From: Serripes groenlandicus | Lineage: Eukaryota; Mollusca; Bivalvia; Cardiida; Cardiidae | Length of the DNA: 64,000 bases | Direction of reading: 5' to 3' | NCBI GenBank assembly: GCA_031761405.1 | Contig: JASEVX010000332.1 | Span: forward strand, 1 to 64,000 | Shown: one piece after another, positions 24,444-36,814 of the stretch | Layout of the letters: the number at the start of each line of letters is the position of its first letter | Numbering within the stretch: position 1 is the stretch's first letter | Notes under the pieces: model-generated | Database searches by the model: none | The model's input: the letters and a program-made list of their open reading frames with translations, nothing else | Told to the model about the DNA's origin: nothing | Position numbers and translations under genes: made by a program

Positions 24444-25254
24444 GAACCATCGACTTGCTTAATTTAAGTTATCGACATGTTCCAGGGGACCCTCAATTCC
24501 TGATAACTGTTAATTAATGCGTTTTTCTTTTTGACACTTAAATGCAAATTGCTAAATATAAATGTGTATATATCCCCTCTCTCTCTCATCACTTGTTTGC
24601 TTAGATGTGTCGCGAGGGGATAAGGGTTAACATAATTGCCTTCGTAATTGGTTCCTCGAGTGTAACACAACCTGGGGAATATCCACCTTCCGAGTATAAC
24701 TTCCGTCGCTGGAGAAAAATTTTCCTCGGATAACCTCACTGACTGACTCGAAAAATAGAATTTAAGGGATCTATCCGCTCTAGTTGCCACCGTCGATGAG
24801 GCGATATCTCTGTTAAATATAGGTCAAAGATGAGCAAATGTTTGTTTATATTTTCATAACGTTGAAATGGCAATAAATAACATAAGTAAATATAGCATGA
24901 TTAGCAAAGATGAGGGTGATTGCTCTGTACAGTATATGTCAAATATAAACAACTCTTTTTTAATTTCCACTCCATGAAGATGGTCCACGGCATTTTGTAC
25001 GCAATCGGGCTGGGCTAAAACAGATTTTCCAAATACACTGTTCACAAGGTCAAAAAGCAAAGAAATATGATCAAATAAAACAGTTCCTGTTCATTGCATT
25101 TATACTCATGCTTGCAGTCTGGTTAAAATTAAACACTAATTTCCAGGTAAACACAGGTTTTTTTTAAGACGTGTTTGGCTGTAGATTTGCATATTCGCGG
25201 ATAAATTTGGTGAACGTTCTTTAACGCTTTCCCTCATATAGACGCTTAATGACG

Positions 25255-25455
25255 TCTCTGCAGCAGACGGCTTTTTGAAAACATTTTGACAAAAGAAGAA
25301 ATTGCTCAAAACCAGCAATTTCACCTTTTGTCACAATGTTTTCCACTTTTAGTTATAGGTTATCCATTCAATTATAGAGATTTTTTTATTTGTTTACGAA
25401 ATATGTTCAAAGTCGTCTGCTGCAGAATTGTCGTATGAGCGAAAGGGTAAATTAA
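25255..25455. mobile_element. Hairpin repeat, same family, longest copy
   Basis: CAGCAGACGGCTTTTTGAAAAC, hairpin, then AAAGTCGTCTGCTGCAGAAT: outer arms pair as well, so ends near 25250 and 25450 are likely. Confidence 0.55.
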
Positions 25456-25479
25456 TATAACATGCACCTTAACCGCAAA

Positions 25480-25565
25480 AGTGGTGCAGTGATAGAGCAT
25501 TTGGCTCGGGTATGGTAGGTCGCGGGTCTCGATCACCGGTCGGATCTAATTAAAATCCTTTGTTA
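25480..25565 (+). repeat. tRNA-derived SINE head
   Basis: GTGGTGCAGTGATAGAGC (A box) and GCGGGTCTCGATCACC (B box) spaced as in a tRNA, on the plus strand. Confidence 0.5.
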
Positions 25566-25794
25566 TGGTAGTATGGTTTTACCACGTTCTCAACTTTGAC
25601 TCATCTGATGAGACTGTAATCCACAATGATTAATTGATGACAATTTAGATGATATACATGATTACACTTTATTTTAATAAATTTACAATTCAGACATTAA
25701 AAACTCCATTTGTGTTACTGTGATATAACATTTAGAACTCAGTAACAGTTTAAGTGAAATTTGATAAAGAGGAATGCAACTTAAAACTATCACA

Positions 25795-25890
25795 AAAAGT
25801 TTATTGTATATTGTGTATTTTGGGCCGGAGGCCTTTATTACATTAAATAAATATCTTGAATCTTGAACACATCTTGAATCTTGTGATGTT
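25795..25890 (+). mobile_element. LINE 3' tail fragment
   Basis: About 95 bp in plus orientation with TTTTGGGCCGGAGGCC, the same 3' UTR motif as the LINE at 15711-18453, followed by short ATCTTGA-type tail repeats. A severely 5'-truncated insertion. Confidence 0.55.
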
Positions 25891-26489
25891 AGTATAACGA
25901 CTAAGGCGCTGTTATTAAGATAAATGGACCAGTGGTACTGGTAACTAAATTAGAAAGCGCCGTCTTATAACTAAAATATTGCTGAACGAGCCGTAAAACA
26001 CAATACTGAAAAACTAAACACACCTACCCCCTGTTTTCCCAGGAAGGCATTCGGTTGTGTTATTTAACTAGCTCATTAAACTCAAGTTTAATCATTGAAT
26101 AAAGTTGAAAACATTGTGACAACAGGAAAATTCTCTATAAAGAACAATGTATGCTTTTTTCACTGTGTTTTTAAAAAAAAGTATGATACAGAGGCGTACG
26201 AAAGCGACTGTAAATGGGAAAGGGTTAATCTGTAGACTGTCGGGACGGGTTAATAAGTGCTATGGTGCCACTCTATAACTTATATGGTGTTTAAAACAGC
26301 GCGAAGATCTAATAACGCACTTACTTTCCCGGACCGCATCATACCAAAGTATTCAAATTAGTTATCTCTCATTGATGCTCAGTATAATCGGGTTATCATA
26401 ACGACTCAGTCGTAGGTTTCTGGGAAAATGGACCATTAACATTGGTAATTTACAAACAATTAAACAAACTTACAAACAAATACACTTAC

Positions 26490-26626
26490 TTGACATTGTG
26501 AGTAACATTCAGGGATTCAGGCAGGTCGCCTAAATAGCATTTACCGAATTGGATACGGTACCCATCATACTGCACGTCAAACGTATCGTTAGCATTATAG
26601 AGCGCTAATACATAACTGAATGTTTG
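26490..26626 (-). CDS. Probable internal exon 5 of the same gene
   Basis: On the minus strand, a pyrimidine-rich acceptor (CCCTTTGTCTTCAG) is followed by 45 open codons and a strong donor GTAAGT. The peptide contains SYVLALYNANDTFDVQYDG and FGKCYLGDLPESLNVTHNV, with two N-glycosylation sites. Entry in phase 0 fits exon 4; exit is phase 2. The open frame extends upstream to an alternative acceptor at 26728, but that one lies inside a hairpin repeat (26709-26784), so the internal acceptor is preferred. No exon with the 2-to-1 phase needed to reach the 22339-22459 exon was found. Confidence 0.5.
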
Positions 26627-26708
26627 CTGAAGACAAAGGGATAACTTGGGATATAATACATAGTTTACAGAACTGAAATAGTTCAGTACCTCCTCTGGTG
26701 GCCAAATA

Positions 26709-26784
26709 GAAACATAGAACAAAGACACTGCAATGGTTTTAAACGTGCCAAACGTTTAAAACCAATGCAGTGTTTTGTTTCTGT
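26709..26784. repeat. Hairpin beside exon 5
   Basis: CACTGCAATGGTTTTAAACGT pairs with AACGTTTAAAACCAATGCAGTG; covers the upstream alternative acceptor of exon 5. Confidence 0.6.
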
Positions 26785-27206
26785 TTAACTTTATATATAT
26801 GCTATAGCGATAAACAATCAAAGCGCCATTGTTTTTTAAAGCCAGACGTACTAACTAGGTTTGTGTTGAGTTCAAGAGATAATAATGAAACAATAAGTCA
26901 CCGGCGAAAAGTCGTACGTGACACAATTAACTTTTGTAAAGACTTTTGACGCCGAATTCCCGAAAGTAGAATTTCTATGTTCTAAATCGGGCGATTCCAT
27001 TTTTTATCTTAATGGAGTTTTGGAAGGTTTTTACAAGCTTTCTCATCTGAATCTATACTTTTTGCAATAACTTTTGCCACAGGTGCATACAATGTTATAT
27101 TTGAAATACTTATTGCCAATGATATATAAAGAAATCAATGCACATAGCTATGTATTACCGGGCATTCTCGCACCAGTACCTTGAGCATCCTTAGCAATGA
27201 CATAGC

Positions 27207-27242
27207 AAATGAATGAATGAATGAATGAATGAATGAATGAGG
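27207..27242. repeat. (GAAT)n microsatellite, LINE tail
   Basis: About eight GAAT units; on the minus strand the CATT tail of the LINE fragment. Confidence 0.7.
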
Positions 27243-27707
27243 GTTTTAAGGCCCGTTGACATCAAAGGTCAGTTTGGGCGCTAAAACAAAAACATTGATA
27301 ATTTTTAATGTTAATAAATAACAATTTAAAATTTAAACTTTAACAATAAGACACATACTTTAAACATAATGTATGTTATGTATCATAGAGAAAACATATC
27401 AGAGTTAATGTAAGAACTATGAGAAGCAAAAGAGATGTAAGTATAATGAAAAAAACCTAAATGAGTTCAGGAATGTCATACATGATAAAACTATCGTGGA
27501 CGGATAAAGTAAGTTTAAAACATAAGTATATTAAAAAATTAATTCCGGCTTGACAGACTCAAAGAGCTGACGCAAACTTTGAAAACTTTGAAAAACAGGT
27601 CACGAGTTAGTGCCATATAAGCACACTCAATAAGAATGTGCTGTAGAGAAAGATTTGTAATATATGGGACACACTGTGGAGCCTCCCCTCGGTCACTAAT
27701 GAATAAG
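27225..27707 (-). mobile_element. LINE 3' fragment (C-terminal coding end, 3' UTR and CATT tail)
   Basis: On the minus strand, the peptide HLFISDRGEAPQC followed by LSLQHILIEC near 27600-27700 matches the Cys/His block found at the end of jockey-like LINE ORF2 proteins. It runs into an AT-rich 3' UTR and ends in a (CATT)n tail (27207-27242 on the plus strand as GAAT repeats). The upstream side is cut by the GC-rich MITE at 27708. This is a separate, more decayed LINE family from the one at 15711. Confidence 0.6.
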
Positions 27708-27960
27708 TGAGCCGTCCCGACATTGTGGACTCTGCGTAAAGTATCGACCCGGATCAGCCTAAGCATGCCGCGCAGGCTTACCCGGATAGACTCTTTTCGT
27801 CTCCTGTTGATTTTCTGTTTCAGGAATCGTTACTCTATAGCTCTATCCCCCTGAAAAGGAAAGTGTCGACCCGGATCAGTCTGCGGAGACTGCGCAGGCT
27901 GATCTTGGTCAAAACATTACGCAGAGACCATAATGTTTGTTTTCTCGCGGGACGGCTCAT
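27708..27960. mobile_element. GC-rich MITE, copy 3
   Basis: Starts TGAGCCGTCCCGACATTGTG, ends TTCTCGCGGGACGGCTCAT; adjoins the LINE fragment on its left. Confidence 0.75.
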
Positions 27961-28162
27961 TAGTGATGTTCCAACACTTCACATCTAAGTGCTGAAACGG
28001 CCGGGAATAAGTATTGCCGTTATTTCATCGCGGTTAGGATAGAGGACAGCATAGGAATAGTGTAGTAATTTACCATGGACACGCATTGGTTTAACTGTTT
28101 AACGTCGGCATCCTGAGACAAAAACACAACGTCAAGCTACATAATGAAAAACAAAAACTCAC

Positions 28163-28425
28163 CGATGCTGAGTCATAAATAAGGCAATTATCTGGATTTG
28201 AGAGATCATCATATCCACCGGTTAAATTCATCCACGTGTCGTTAGAAGGCATTATTATCTCTGTACAAAAGCTGCTTCCTATCTTTGATAAGCCTCCACC
28301 ATGCGGCACGGCATTTCCCCCCACGAATGCGGAATGGTTTAAGAAGGTTGCCCTATCCGCATCGAAGTTTTTGAACCAGACAGTCCAATTGCGAGTAGCA
28401 GCGTTAATTTGACAGTAGGATGATG
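28163..28425 (-). CDS. Internal exon 4 of the same gene (263 nt), extracellular domain with three cysteines
   Basis: The most convincing exon in the window. On the minus strand, acceptor CGTATTTTCAG is followed by 87 open codons and a strong donor GTGAGT. The peptide begins SSYCQINAATRNWTVWF, continues with GSSFCTEIIMPSNDTWMNLT and ends near NPDNCLIYDSAS. It has three cysteines, several tryptophans and four possible N-glycosylation sites (NWT, NHS, NDT, NLT), so an extracellular domain is likely. Entry is phase 1, matching exon 3; exit is phase 0, which fits the 26490-26626 exon. The family is not recognised; an immunoglobulin-like or other beta-sandwich fold is only a guess. The intron upstream is filled by the self-nested element array. 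Confidence 0.65.
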
Positions 28426-29103
28426 CTGAAAATACGGATAGATCGGCCGATATTATTCAGAAAGCGTCGTAAATTTTTAAAGGTAACAGGTTGAAGTGTA
28501 ATAGAAGGCTTAAATGCAGTGGTTACTATGCCAAACTACACCATCAACACATTACATACACGTACGTGATTCCATAACATCAAATATTCTCGTCGTTTCT
28601 TAATTCAATAATCGTGTAGCCTAGTGAACCATGTACTCGTTAATAGAAGGCTGAACTTCAGTGGTTACTATTCCCAATTACACCATCAACACATTACATA
28701 AGTGATTCAACAACATTAAATAGCTTCGTCGTTTCTTAATTCAACAATGTTGAAGTCTAGTGAACCATGTACTCGTTAATATCAGGCTGAAATAGAACGT
28801 CAAACATATCATAACCACATACATACTCCCACAATATCACAAACTAAAATACAGCCTTTAACATAGGCAACTTGCGGTTCGAATCTCAACGCTATTCTTT
28901 TATGTGTAAGTTGTGTTATATCATAAATGACGTCGCCGGAGTGTAATAAAGTCATTGAATAAATTGCGTATTCAACTAGTGTAATAACAATGCTACGTAA
29001 CGTGACGTCATAACGTAACGTTTAGCGTTTCTAAATACGCGCGCTTTATAGCGACGTTTATATGGATATAGCGCTGTAAATTATTAAATTAGTATTTATG
29101 ATA

Positions 29104-30011
29104 CTAGAAAGGCGACACCTTAAGGGTTTCGCGGGATAGAATGAGTGGAGAGGAGCAGAATTGCATCCGAACTACCAACCGACCACACACAATGCTGAAT
29201 ATATTATTTCGATTCTAACATGATCCAAAACGTAACAATTGATGAAACTAGTATTTTGCAACACCAAAATTATCTCCGTAAGTCTAAAAGATAAATAGAA
29301 CATTATTATCGGGATTTGGCGCCAAAGTTTAGTTTAAACTTATTTATTTTACATCGATTGCGAAACAAGCTTTAAGCTTAAATTAATCACACTCGATGTC
29401 TGCTTCCTGGAGACTTAACCAGTACTCGTGCCGTTTTGTGTTGAAAAATCTCAAAAGGACCCGCTCATCACGGGACTCGAACCAGGGACCTTTGATACGA
29501 GAGGCCGACGCTCTACCTCTGCACCACCGTAACGTTATGACGTCAACCGCTGACGTGACGTCACTTTCCTAGTCACGCCCACAGATTTTTTTAAAATCAA
29601 GAACCCCTATTGAAAGCTTTCTCCAAGAATCCAAACTGAATGTATGAGAAATCTAAAAACACCGTTGTTTGCACCGGATCTCGGACAAGTTTCAGTATGA
29701 ATTACAGGTCTCTAGCTGATTCCGTTTTTTGCTAGTGCGAGATCTACAGAAATATGTAGTCAAAATGTCGATGTTTCGGGTTTTAACATTAAAAATCTCT
29801 GAAACTAGATTTTTCCCAGATATAACGAACACGCCCAGACCTAGATCGCATTGAGTTCTATAAGTGTGGCTAATTTCAGCGAAATCGTTCTCACCGATTT
29901 CTTTGTCCCCAGATCGCTGAATTTTACAACACATTGTGTCCCAATAGCCGTATAGACATTTGTTCCATAGAACAGAATAGAATAATTCTGTTCCACTACA
30001 CTCATTTTATA
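29104..30011 (+). mobile_element. Array copy 1, form A (908 bp, complete)
   Basis: The outermost left copy, next to unique DNA (TTTATGATA before it). Its right end has a substitution (CATTTTATA). It contains the tRNA-derived SINE at 29457-29527. Confidence 0.85.
29457..29527 (-). repeat. tRNA-derived SINE head (first of 17 copies in the array)
   Basis: On the minus strand, TGGTGCAGAGG fits the pol III A box and GGTTCGAGTCC fits the B box exactly. The 71-nt segment is tRNA-sized, but acceptor and T stems do not pair well, so it is not a working tRNA. Further copies start near 30449, 31155, 31920, 32997, 33877, 34697, 37167, 37832, 40357, 41353, 43819, 44725, 46367, 47504, 50428 and 51217, always within A-type units and absent from B-type units. 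Confidence 0.75.
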
Positions 30012-31709
30012 CTAGAAAGGCGACACCTTAAGGGTTTCGCAGGATAGAATGAGTGGAGAGGAGCAGAATTGCACCCGAACTACCAACCGACCACACACAA
30101 TGCTGATACTATTATTTCGATTCTAACATGATCCAAAACGTAACAATTGATGAAACTAGTATTTTGCAACACCAAAATTATCTCCGTAAGTCTAAAAGAT
30201 AAATAGAACATTACTAGAAAGGCGACACCTTAAGGGTTTCGCAGGATAGAATGAGTGGAGAGGAGCAGAATTGCACCCGAACTACCAACCGGCCACACAC
30301 AATGCTGATACTATTATTTCGATTCTTACATGATCCAAAACGTAACAATTGATGAAACTAGTATTTTGCAACAACAAAATTATCTCCGTAAGTCTAAAAG
30401 ATAAATAGAACATTATTATCTCAAAATTAAATCAATAAAATCTCAAAAGGACCCGCTCATCACGGGACTCGAACCAGGGACCTTTGATACGAGAGGCCGA
30501 CGCTCTACCTCTGCACCACTGTAACGTTATGACGTCAACCGCTGACGTGACGTCACTTTCCTAGTCACGCCCACAGATTTTTTTAAAATCAAGAACCCCT
30601 ATTGAAAGCTTTCTCCAAGAATCCAAACTGAATGTATGAGAAATCTAAAAACACCGTTGTTTGCACCGGATCTCGGACAAGTTTCAGTATGAATTTCAGG
30701 TCTCTAGCTGATTCCGTTTTTTGCTAGTGCGAGATCTACAGAAATATGTAGTCAATATGTCGATTTTTCGGGATTTAACCTTAAAAATCTCTGAAACTAG
30801 ATTTTTCCCAGATATAACGAACACGCCCAGACCTAGATCGCATTGAGTTCTATAAGTGTGGCTAATTTCAGCGAAATCGTTCTCACCGATTTCTTTGTCC
30901 CCAGATCGCTGAATTTTACAACACATTGTGTCCCAATAGCCGTATAGACATTTGTTCCATAGAACAGAATAGAATAACTCTGTTCCACTACACTCATTCT
31001 ATATTATCGGGATTTGGCGCCAAAGTTTAGTTTAAACTTATTTATTTTACATCGATTGCGAAACAAGCTTTAAGCTTAAATTAATCACACTCGATGTCTG
31101 CTTCCTGGAGACTTAACCAGTACTCGTGCCGTTTTGTGTGGAAAAATCTCAAAAGGACCCGCTCATCACGGGACTCGAACCAGGGACCTTTGATACGAGA
31201 GGCCGACGCTCTACCTCTGCACCACTGTAACGTTATGACGTCAACCGCTGACGTGACGTCACTTTCCTAGTCACGCCCACAGATTTTTTTAAAATCAAGA
31301 ACCCCTATTGAAAGCTTTCTCCAAGAATCCAAACTGAATGTATGAGAAATCTAAAAACACCGTTGTTTGCACCGGATCTCGGACAAGTTTCAGTATGAAT
31401 TTCAGGTCTCTAGCTGATTCCGTTTTTTGCTAGTGCGAGATCTACAGAAATATGTAGTCAAAATGTCGATTTTTCGGGTTTTAATCTTAAAAATCTCTGA
31501 AACTAGATTTTCCCCAGATATAACGAACACGCCCAGACCTAGATCGCATTGAGTTCTATAAGTGTGGCTAATTTCAGCGAAATCGTTCTCACCGATTTCT
31601 TTGTCCCCAGATCGCTGAATTTTACAACACATTGTGTCCCAATAGCCGTATAGACATTTGTTCCATAGAACAGAATAGAATAATTCTGTTCCACTACACT
31701 CATTCTATA
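30012..31709 (+). mobile_element. Array copy 2, form A, split by copy 3
   Basis: The host pieces 30012-30213 and 31004-31709 add up to 908 bp, exactly a full form A. It is interrupted at AGAACATTA / TTATCGGG. Confidence 0.85.
30214..31003 (+). mobile_element. Array copy 3, 790-bp A variant nested in copy 2
   Basis: A complete copy with both ends, inserted at a TA of copy 2. It lacks the segment from TTTGGCGCC to the TGGAAAA before the SINE, which is replaced by a short AT-rich link. Confidence 0.85.
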
Positions 31710-32477
31710 CTAGAAAGGCGACACCTTAAGGGTTTCGCAGGATAGAATGAGTGGAGAGGAGCAGAATTGCACCCGAACTACCAACCGGCCACACACAATG
31801 CTGATACTATTATTTCGATTCTAACATGATCCAAAACGTAACAATTGATGAAACTAGTATTTTGCAACAACAAAATTATCTCCGTAAGTCTAAAAGATAA
31901 ATAGAACATTATTATCTCAAAAGGACCCGCTCATCACGGGACTCGAACCAGGGACCTTTGATACGAGAGGCCGACGCTCTACCTCTGCACCACTCTAACG
32001 TTATGACGTCAACCGCTGACGTGACGTCACTTTCCTAGTCACGCCCACAGATTTTTTTAAAATCAAGAACCCCTATTGAAAGCTTTCTCCAAGAATCCAA
32101 ACTGAATGTATGAGAAATCTAAAAACACCGTTGTTTGCAGCGGATCTCGGACAAGTTTCAGTATGAATTTCAGGTCTCTAGCTGATTCCGTTTTTTGCTA
32201 GTGCGAGATCTACAGAAATATGTAGTCAAAATGTCGATTTTTCGGGTTTTAACCTTAAAAATCTCTGAAACTAGATTTTTCCCAGATATAACGAAACCGC
32301 CAAGACCTAGATCGCATTGTGGTCTATCAGTGTGGCTAATTTCAGCAAAATCGTTCTCACCGATTTCTTTGTCCACAAATCGCTGAATTTTACAACACAT
32401 TGTGTCCCAATAGCCGTATAGACATTTGTTCCATAGAACAGAATAGAATAATTCTGTTCCACTACACTCATTCTATA
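31710..32477 (+). mobile_element. Array copy 4, 768-bp A variant
   Basis: Complete ends; the shortest internal link before the SINE. Followed by unique DNA at 32478. Confidence 0.85.
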
Positions 32478-32691
32478 AAAGTGATAAAAACTCGCCAAGG
32501 CTCGTTCTTATCAATTTTAGAAAACTCGTTTAATAAATTCCGTATTGAATGACCACTCATGTAATATCCTCTATTTATTTCGTTATAGAAAATATAGAAC
32601 TTTGCATTCATAAGCCGTTCCACAAGACAACCCCACATTATGGACTCTGCATAACGTATATATCGAGATTAGCCTGCTCAGTCCGCGCATT
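32478..32691. other. Non-array island with a MITE fragment
   Basis: About 215 bp of sequence unlike the array. 32609-32691 is a fragment of the GC-rich MITE family (AAGCCGTTCCACAAGACAA, TATGGACTCTGCATAACGT). It abuts a left-truncated form B copy. Confidence 0.5.
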
Positions 32692-33641
32692 ATACCGAAC
32701 TACCAACTGGCCACACGCAATACTAAATATATATGTTATGAATATGTAATTTCAATTCTTACTAGAAAGGCGACACCTTAAGGGTTTCGCAGGATAGAAT
32801 GAGTGGAGAGGAGCAGAATTGCACCCGAACTACCAACCGGCCACACACAATGCTGATACTATTATTTCGATTCTAACATGATCCAAAACGTAACAATTGA
32901 TGAAACTAGTATTTTGCAACAACAAAATTATCTCCGTAAGTCTAAAAGATAAATAGAACATTATTATCTCAAAATTAAATCATTAAAATCTCAAAAGGAC
33001 CCGCTCATCACGGGACTCGAACCAGGGACCTTTGATACGAGAGGCCGACGCTCTACCTCTGCACCACTGTAACGTTATGACGTCAGCCGCTGACGTGACG
33101 TCACTTTCCTAGTCACGCCCACAGATTTTTTTAAAATCAAGAACCCCTATTAAAAGCTTTCTCCAAGAATCCAAACTGAATGTATGAGAAATCTAAAAAC
33201 ACCGTTGTTTGCACCGGATCTCGGACAAGTTTCAGTATGAATTTCAGGTCTCTAGCTGATTCCGTTTTTTGCTAGTGCGAGATCTACAGAAATATGTAGT
33301 CAAAATGTCGATTTTTCGGGTTTTAACCTTAAAAATCTCTGAAACTAGATTTTTCCCAGATATAACGAAACCGCCCAGACCTAGATCGCATTGTAGTCTA
33401 TCAGTGTGGCTAATTTCAGCGAAATCGTTCTCACCGATTTCTTTGTCCACAAATCGCTGAATTTTACAACACATTGTGTCCCAATAGCCGTATAGACATT
33501 TGTTCCGTAGAACAGAATAGAATAATTCTGTTCCACTACACTCATTCTATACATGATTCAAAACGTAACAATTGATGACACTCAAGGTTTTTTGGCAACA
33601 CCAAAATTATTTCCGCAAGTCTAAAAGATAAACACACCATA
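32692..33641 (+). mobile_element. Array copy 5, left part of a form B host, split by copy 6
   Basis: A B copy lacking its first ~50 bp. Pieces 32692-32761 and 33552-33641 join at CAATTCTTA / CATGATTC, the uninterrupted B sequence. It is cut again at 33641 (ACCATA) and resumes at 35252 (CTATTGG). Confidence 0.8.
32762..33551 (+). mobile_element. Array copy 6, 790-bp A variant nested in copy 5
   Basis: Complete copy with both ends, inserted at a TA of the B host. Confidence 0.85.
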
Positions 33642-34443
33642 CTAGAAAGGCGACACCTTAAGGGTTTCGCGGGATAGAATGAGTGGAGAGGAGCAGAATT
33701 GCACCCGAACTACCAACCGGCCACACACAATGCTGATACTATTATTTCGATTCTAACATGATCCAAAACGTAACAATTGATGAAACTAGTATTTTGCAAC
33801 AACAAAATTATCTCCGTAAGTCTAAAAGATAAATAGAACATTATTATCTCAAAATTAAATCATTAAAATCTCAAAAGGACCCGCTCATCACGGGACTCGA
33901 ACCAGGGACCTTTGATACGAGAGGCCGACGCTCTACCTCTGCACCACTGTAACGTTATGACGTCATACCGCTGAAGTGCTGAACGTGACGTCACTTTCCA
34001 AGTATTTGCTCACGTGAAAATATTTGATTCAAGAGCCCCTATTAAAAGCATTCTCCAACTATCAAAACTAAATGTATGAGAAATTTAAAAACACCGTTGT
34101 TTGCACTGGATCTTTGACAAGTTTCAGTTTAAATTTCAGGTCTCTAGCTGATTCCGTTATTTGCTGGTACGAGATCTACAGAAATATCTAGTCAAAATGT
34201 CGATTTTTCGGGTTTTAACCTTAAAAATATATAAAACTAGATTTTTCCCAGATATAACGAAACCGCCCAGACCTAGATCGCATTGTGGTCTATCAGTGTG
34301 GCTAATTTCAGCGAAATCGTTCTCACCGATTTCTTTGTCCCCAGATCGCTGAATTTTACAACACATTGTGTCCCAATAGCCGTATAGACATTTGTTCCGT
34401 AGAACAGAATAGAATAATTCTGTTCCACTACACTCATTCTATA
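33642..34443 (+). mobile_element. Array copy 7, chimera of A left half and B right half (802 bp)
   Basis: Form A through the SINE to AACGTTATGACGTCA, then form B (ATACCGCTGAAGTGC onward). The switch falls in sequence shared by both forms, so recombination or gene conversion is likely. Confidence 0.8.
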
Positions 34444-35251
34444 TTATTTCGATTCTAACATGATCCAAAACGTAACAATTGATGAAACTAGTATTTTGCA
34501 ACACCAACATTATCTCCGTAAGTCTAAAAGATAAATAGAACATTATTATCGGGATTTGGCGCCCAAATTTAGTTTAAACTTATTTATTTTACATCGATTG
34601 CGAAACAAGCTTTAAGCTTAGATTACTCAAACTCGATGTCTGGTTCCTGGAGACTTAACCAGTACTCGTGCCGTTTTGTGTGGAAAAATCTCAAAAGGAC
34701 CCGCTCATCACGGGACTCGAACCAGGGACCTTTGATACGAGAGGCCGACGCTCTACCTCTGCACCACTGTAACGTTATGACGTCAACCGCTGACGTGACG
34801 TCACTTTCCTAGTCACGCCCACAGATTTTTTTAAAATCAAGAACCCCTATTGAAAGCTTTCTCCAAGAATCCAAACTGAATGTATGAGAAATCTAAAAAC
34901 ACCGTTGTTTGCACCGGATCTCGGACAAGTTTCAGTATGAATTTCAGGTCTCTAGCTGATTCCGTTTTTTGCTAGTGCGAGATCTACAGAAATATGTAGT
35001 CAAAATGTCGATTTTTCGGGTTTTAACCTTAAAAATCTCTGAAACTAGATTTTTCCCAGATATAACGAAAACGCCCAGACCTAGATCGCATTGTGGTCTA
35101 TCAGTGTGGCTAATTTCAGCGAAATCGTTCTCACCGATTTCTTTGTCCACAAATCGCTGAATTTTACAACACATTGTGTCCCAATAGCCGTATAGACATT
35201 TGTTCCGTAGAACAGAATAGAATAATTCTGTTCCACTACACTCATTCTATA
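34444..35251 (+). mobile_element. Array copy 8, form A lacking its first 100 bp
   Basis: Starts within form A at TTATTTCGATTC and runs to a normal right end. Its left part is not in the array, so it was probably lost by recombination. Confidence 0.75.
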
Positions 35252-36078
35252 CTATTGGTTTTGGCGCCAAAGCAATAACGTTATGACGTCATACCGCTGA
35301 AGTGCTGAACGTGACGTCACTTTCCAAGTATTTGGTCACGTGAAAATATTTGATTCAAGAGCCCCTATTAAAAGCATTCTCCAACTATCAAAACTAAATG
35401 TATGAGAAATCTAAAAACACCGTTGTTTGCACTGGATATTGGACAAGTTTCAGTATGAATTTCATTCTTACATGATTCAAAACGTAACAATTGATGACAC
35501 TCAAGGTTTTTTGGCAACACCAAAATTATTTCCGCAAGTCTAAAAGATAAACACACCATACTATTGGTTTTGGCGCCAAAGCAATAACGTTATGACGTCA
35601 TACCGCTGAAGTGCTGAACGTGACGTCACTTTCCAAGTATTTGGTCACGTGAAAATATTTGATTCAAGAGCCCCTATTAAAAGCATTCTCCAACTATCAA
35701 AACTAAATGTATGAGAAATCTAAAAACACCGTTGTTTGCACTGGATATTGGACAAGTTTCAGTATGAATTTCAGGTCTCTAGCTGAATCCGTTTTTTGCT
35801 GGTGCGAGATCTACAGAAATATGTAGTCAAAATGTCGATTTTTCGGGTTTTAACCTTAAAAATATCTGAAACTAGATTTTTCCCAGATATAACGAAACCG
35901 CCCAGACCTAGATCGCATTGTGGTCTATCAGTGTGGCTAATTTCAGCGAAATCGTTCTCACCGATTTCTTTGTCCTCAAATCGCTGAATTTTACAACACA
36001 TTGTGTCCCAATAGCCGTATAGACATTTGTTCCATAGAACAGAATAGAATAATTCTGTTCCACTACACTCATTCTATA
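35252..36078 (+). mobile_element. Array copy 9, form B continuation with an internal duplication
   Basis: Resumes the copy 5 host. At about 35463 it jumps back from GTATGAATTTCA to TTCTTACATGATTC, repeating part of the B unit: an unequal crossover at the shared ATTTCA. Confidence 0.7.
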
Positions 36079-36814
36079 CTAGATATGCGACACCTTAAGG
36101 GTTTCGCGGGATAGAATGAGTGAAGAGGAGCAAAATTATACCGAACTACCAACTGGCCACACGCAATACTAAATCTATATGTTATGAATATGTAATTTCA
36201 ATTCTTACATGATTCAAAACGTAACAATTGATGACACTCAAGGTTTTTTGGCAACACAAAAATTATTTCCGCAAGTCTAAAAGATAAACACACCATACCT
36301 TTGGTTTTGGCGCCAAAGCGATAACGTTATGACGTCATACCGCTGAAGTGCTAACGTGACGTCACTTTCCAAGTATTTGGTCACGTGAAAATATTTGATT
36401 CAAGAGCCCCTATTAAAAGCATTCTCCAACTATCAAAACTAATTGTATGAGAAATCTAAAAACACCGTTGTTTGTACTGGATATTGGACAAGTTTCAGTA
36501 TGAATTTCAGGTATCTAGCTGAATCCGTTTTTTGCTAGTGCGAGATCTACAGAAATATGTAGTCAAAATGTCGATTTTTCGGGTTTTAACCTTAAAAATC
36601 TCTGAAACTAGATTTTTCCCAGATATAACGAAACCGCTCAGACCTAGATCGCATTGTGGTCTATCAGTGTGGCTAATTTCAGCGAAATCGTTCTCACCGA
36701 TTTCTTTGTCCACAAATCGCTGAATTTTACAACACATTGTGTCCCAATAGCCGTATAGACATTTGTTCCATAGAACAGAATAGAATAATTCTGTTCCACT
36801 ACACTCATTCTATA
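36079..36814 (+). mobile_element. Array copy 10, form B (736 bp, complete)
   Basis: Both ends are present; the left end reads CTAGATATGCGACACC. No SINE. Confidence 0.85.

Noticed and set aside
24464..24790. 108-codon minus-strand ORF
   Set aside because: Some protein-like text (CYTRGTNYEGNYVNPYPL) but no family, no fitting exon phase and repeats on both sides. Left unannotated.
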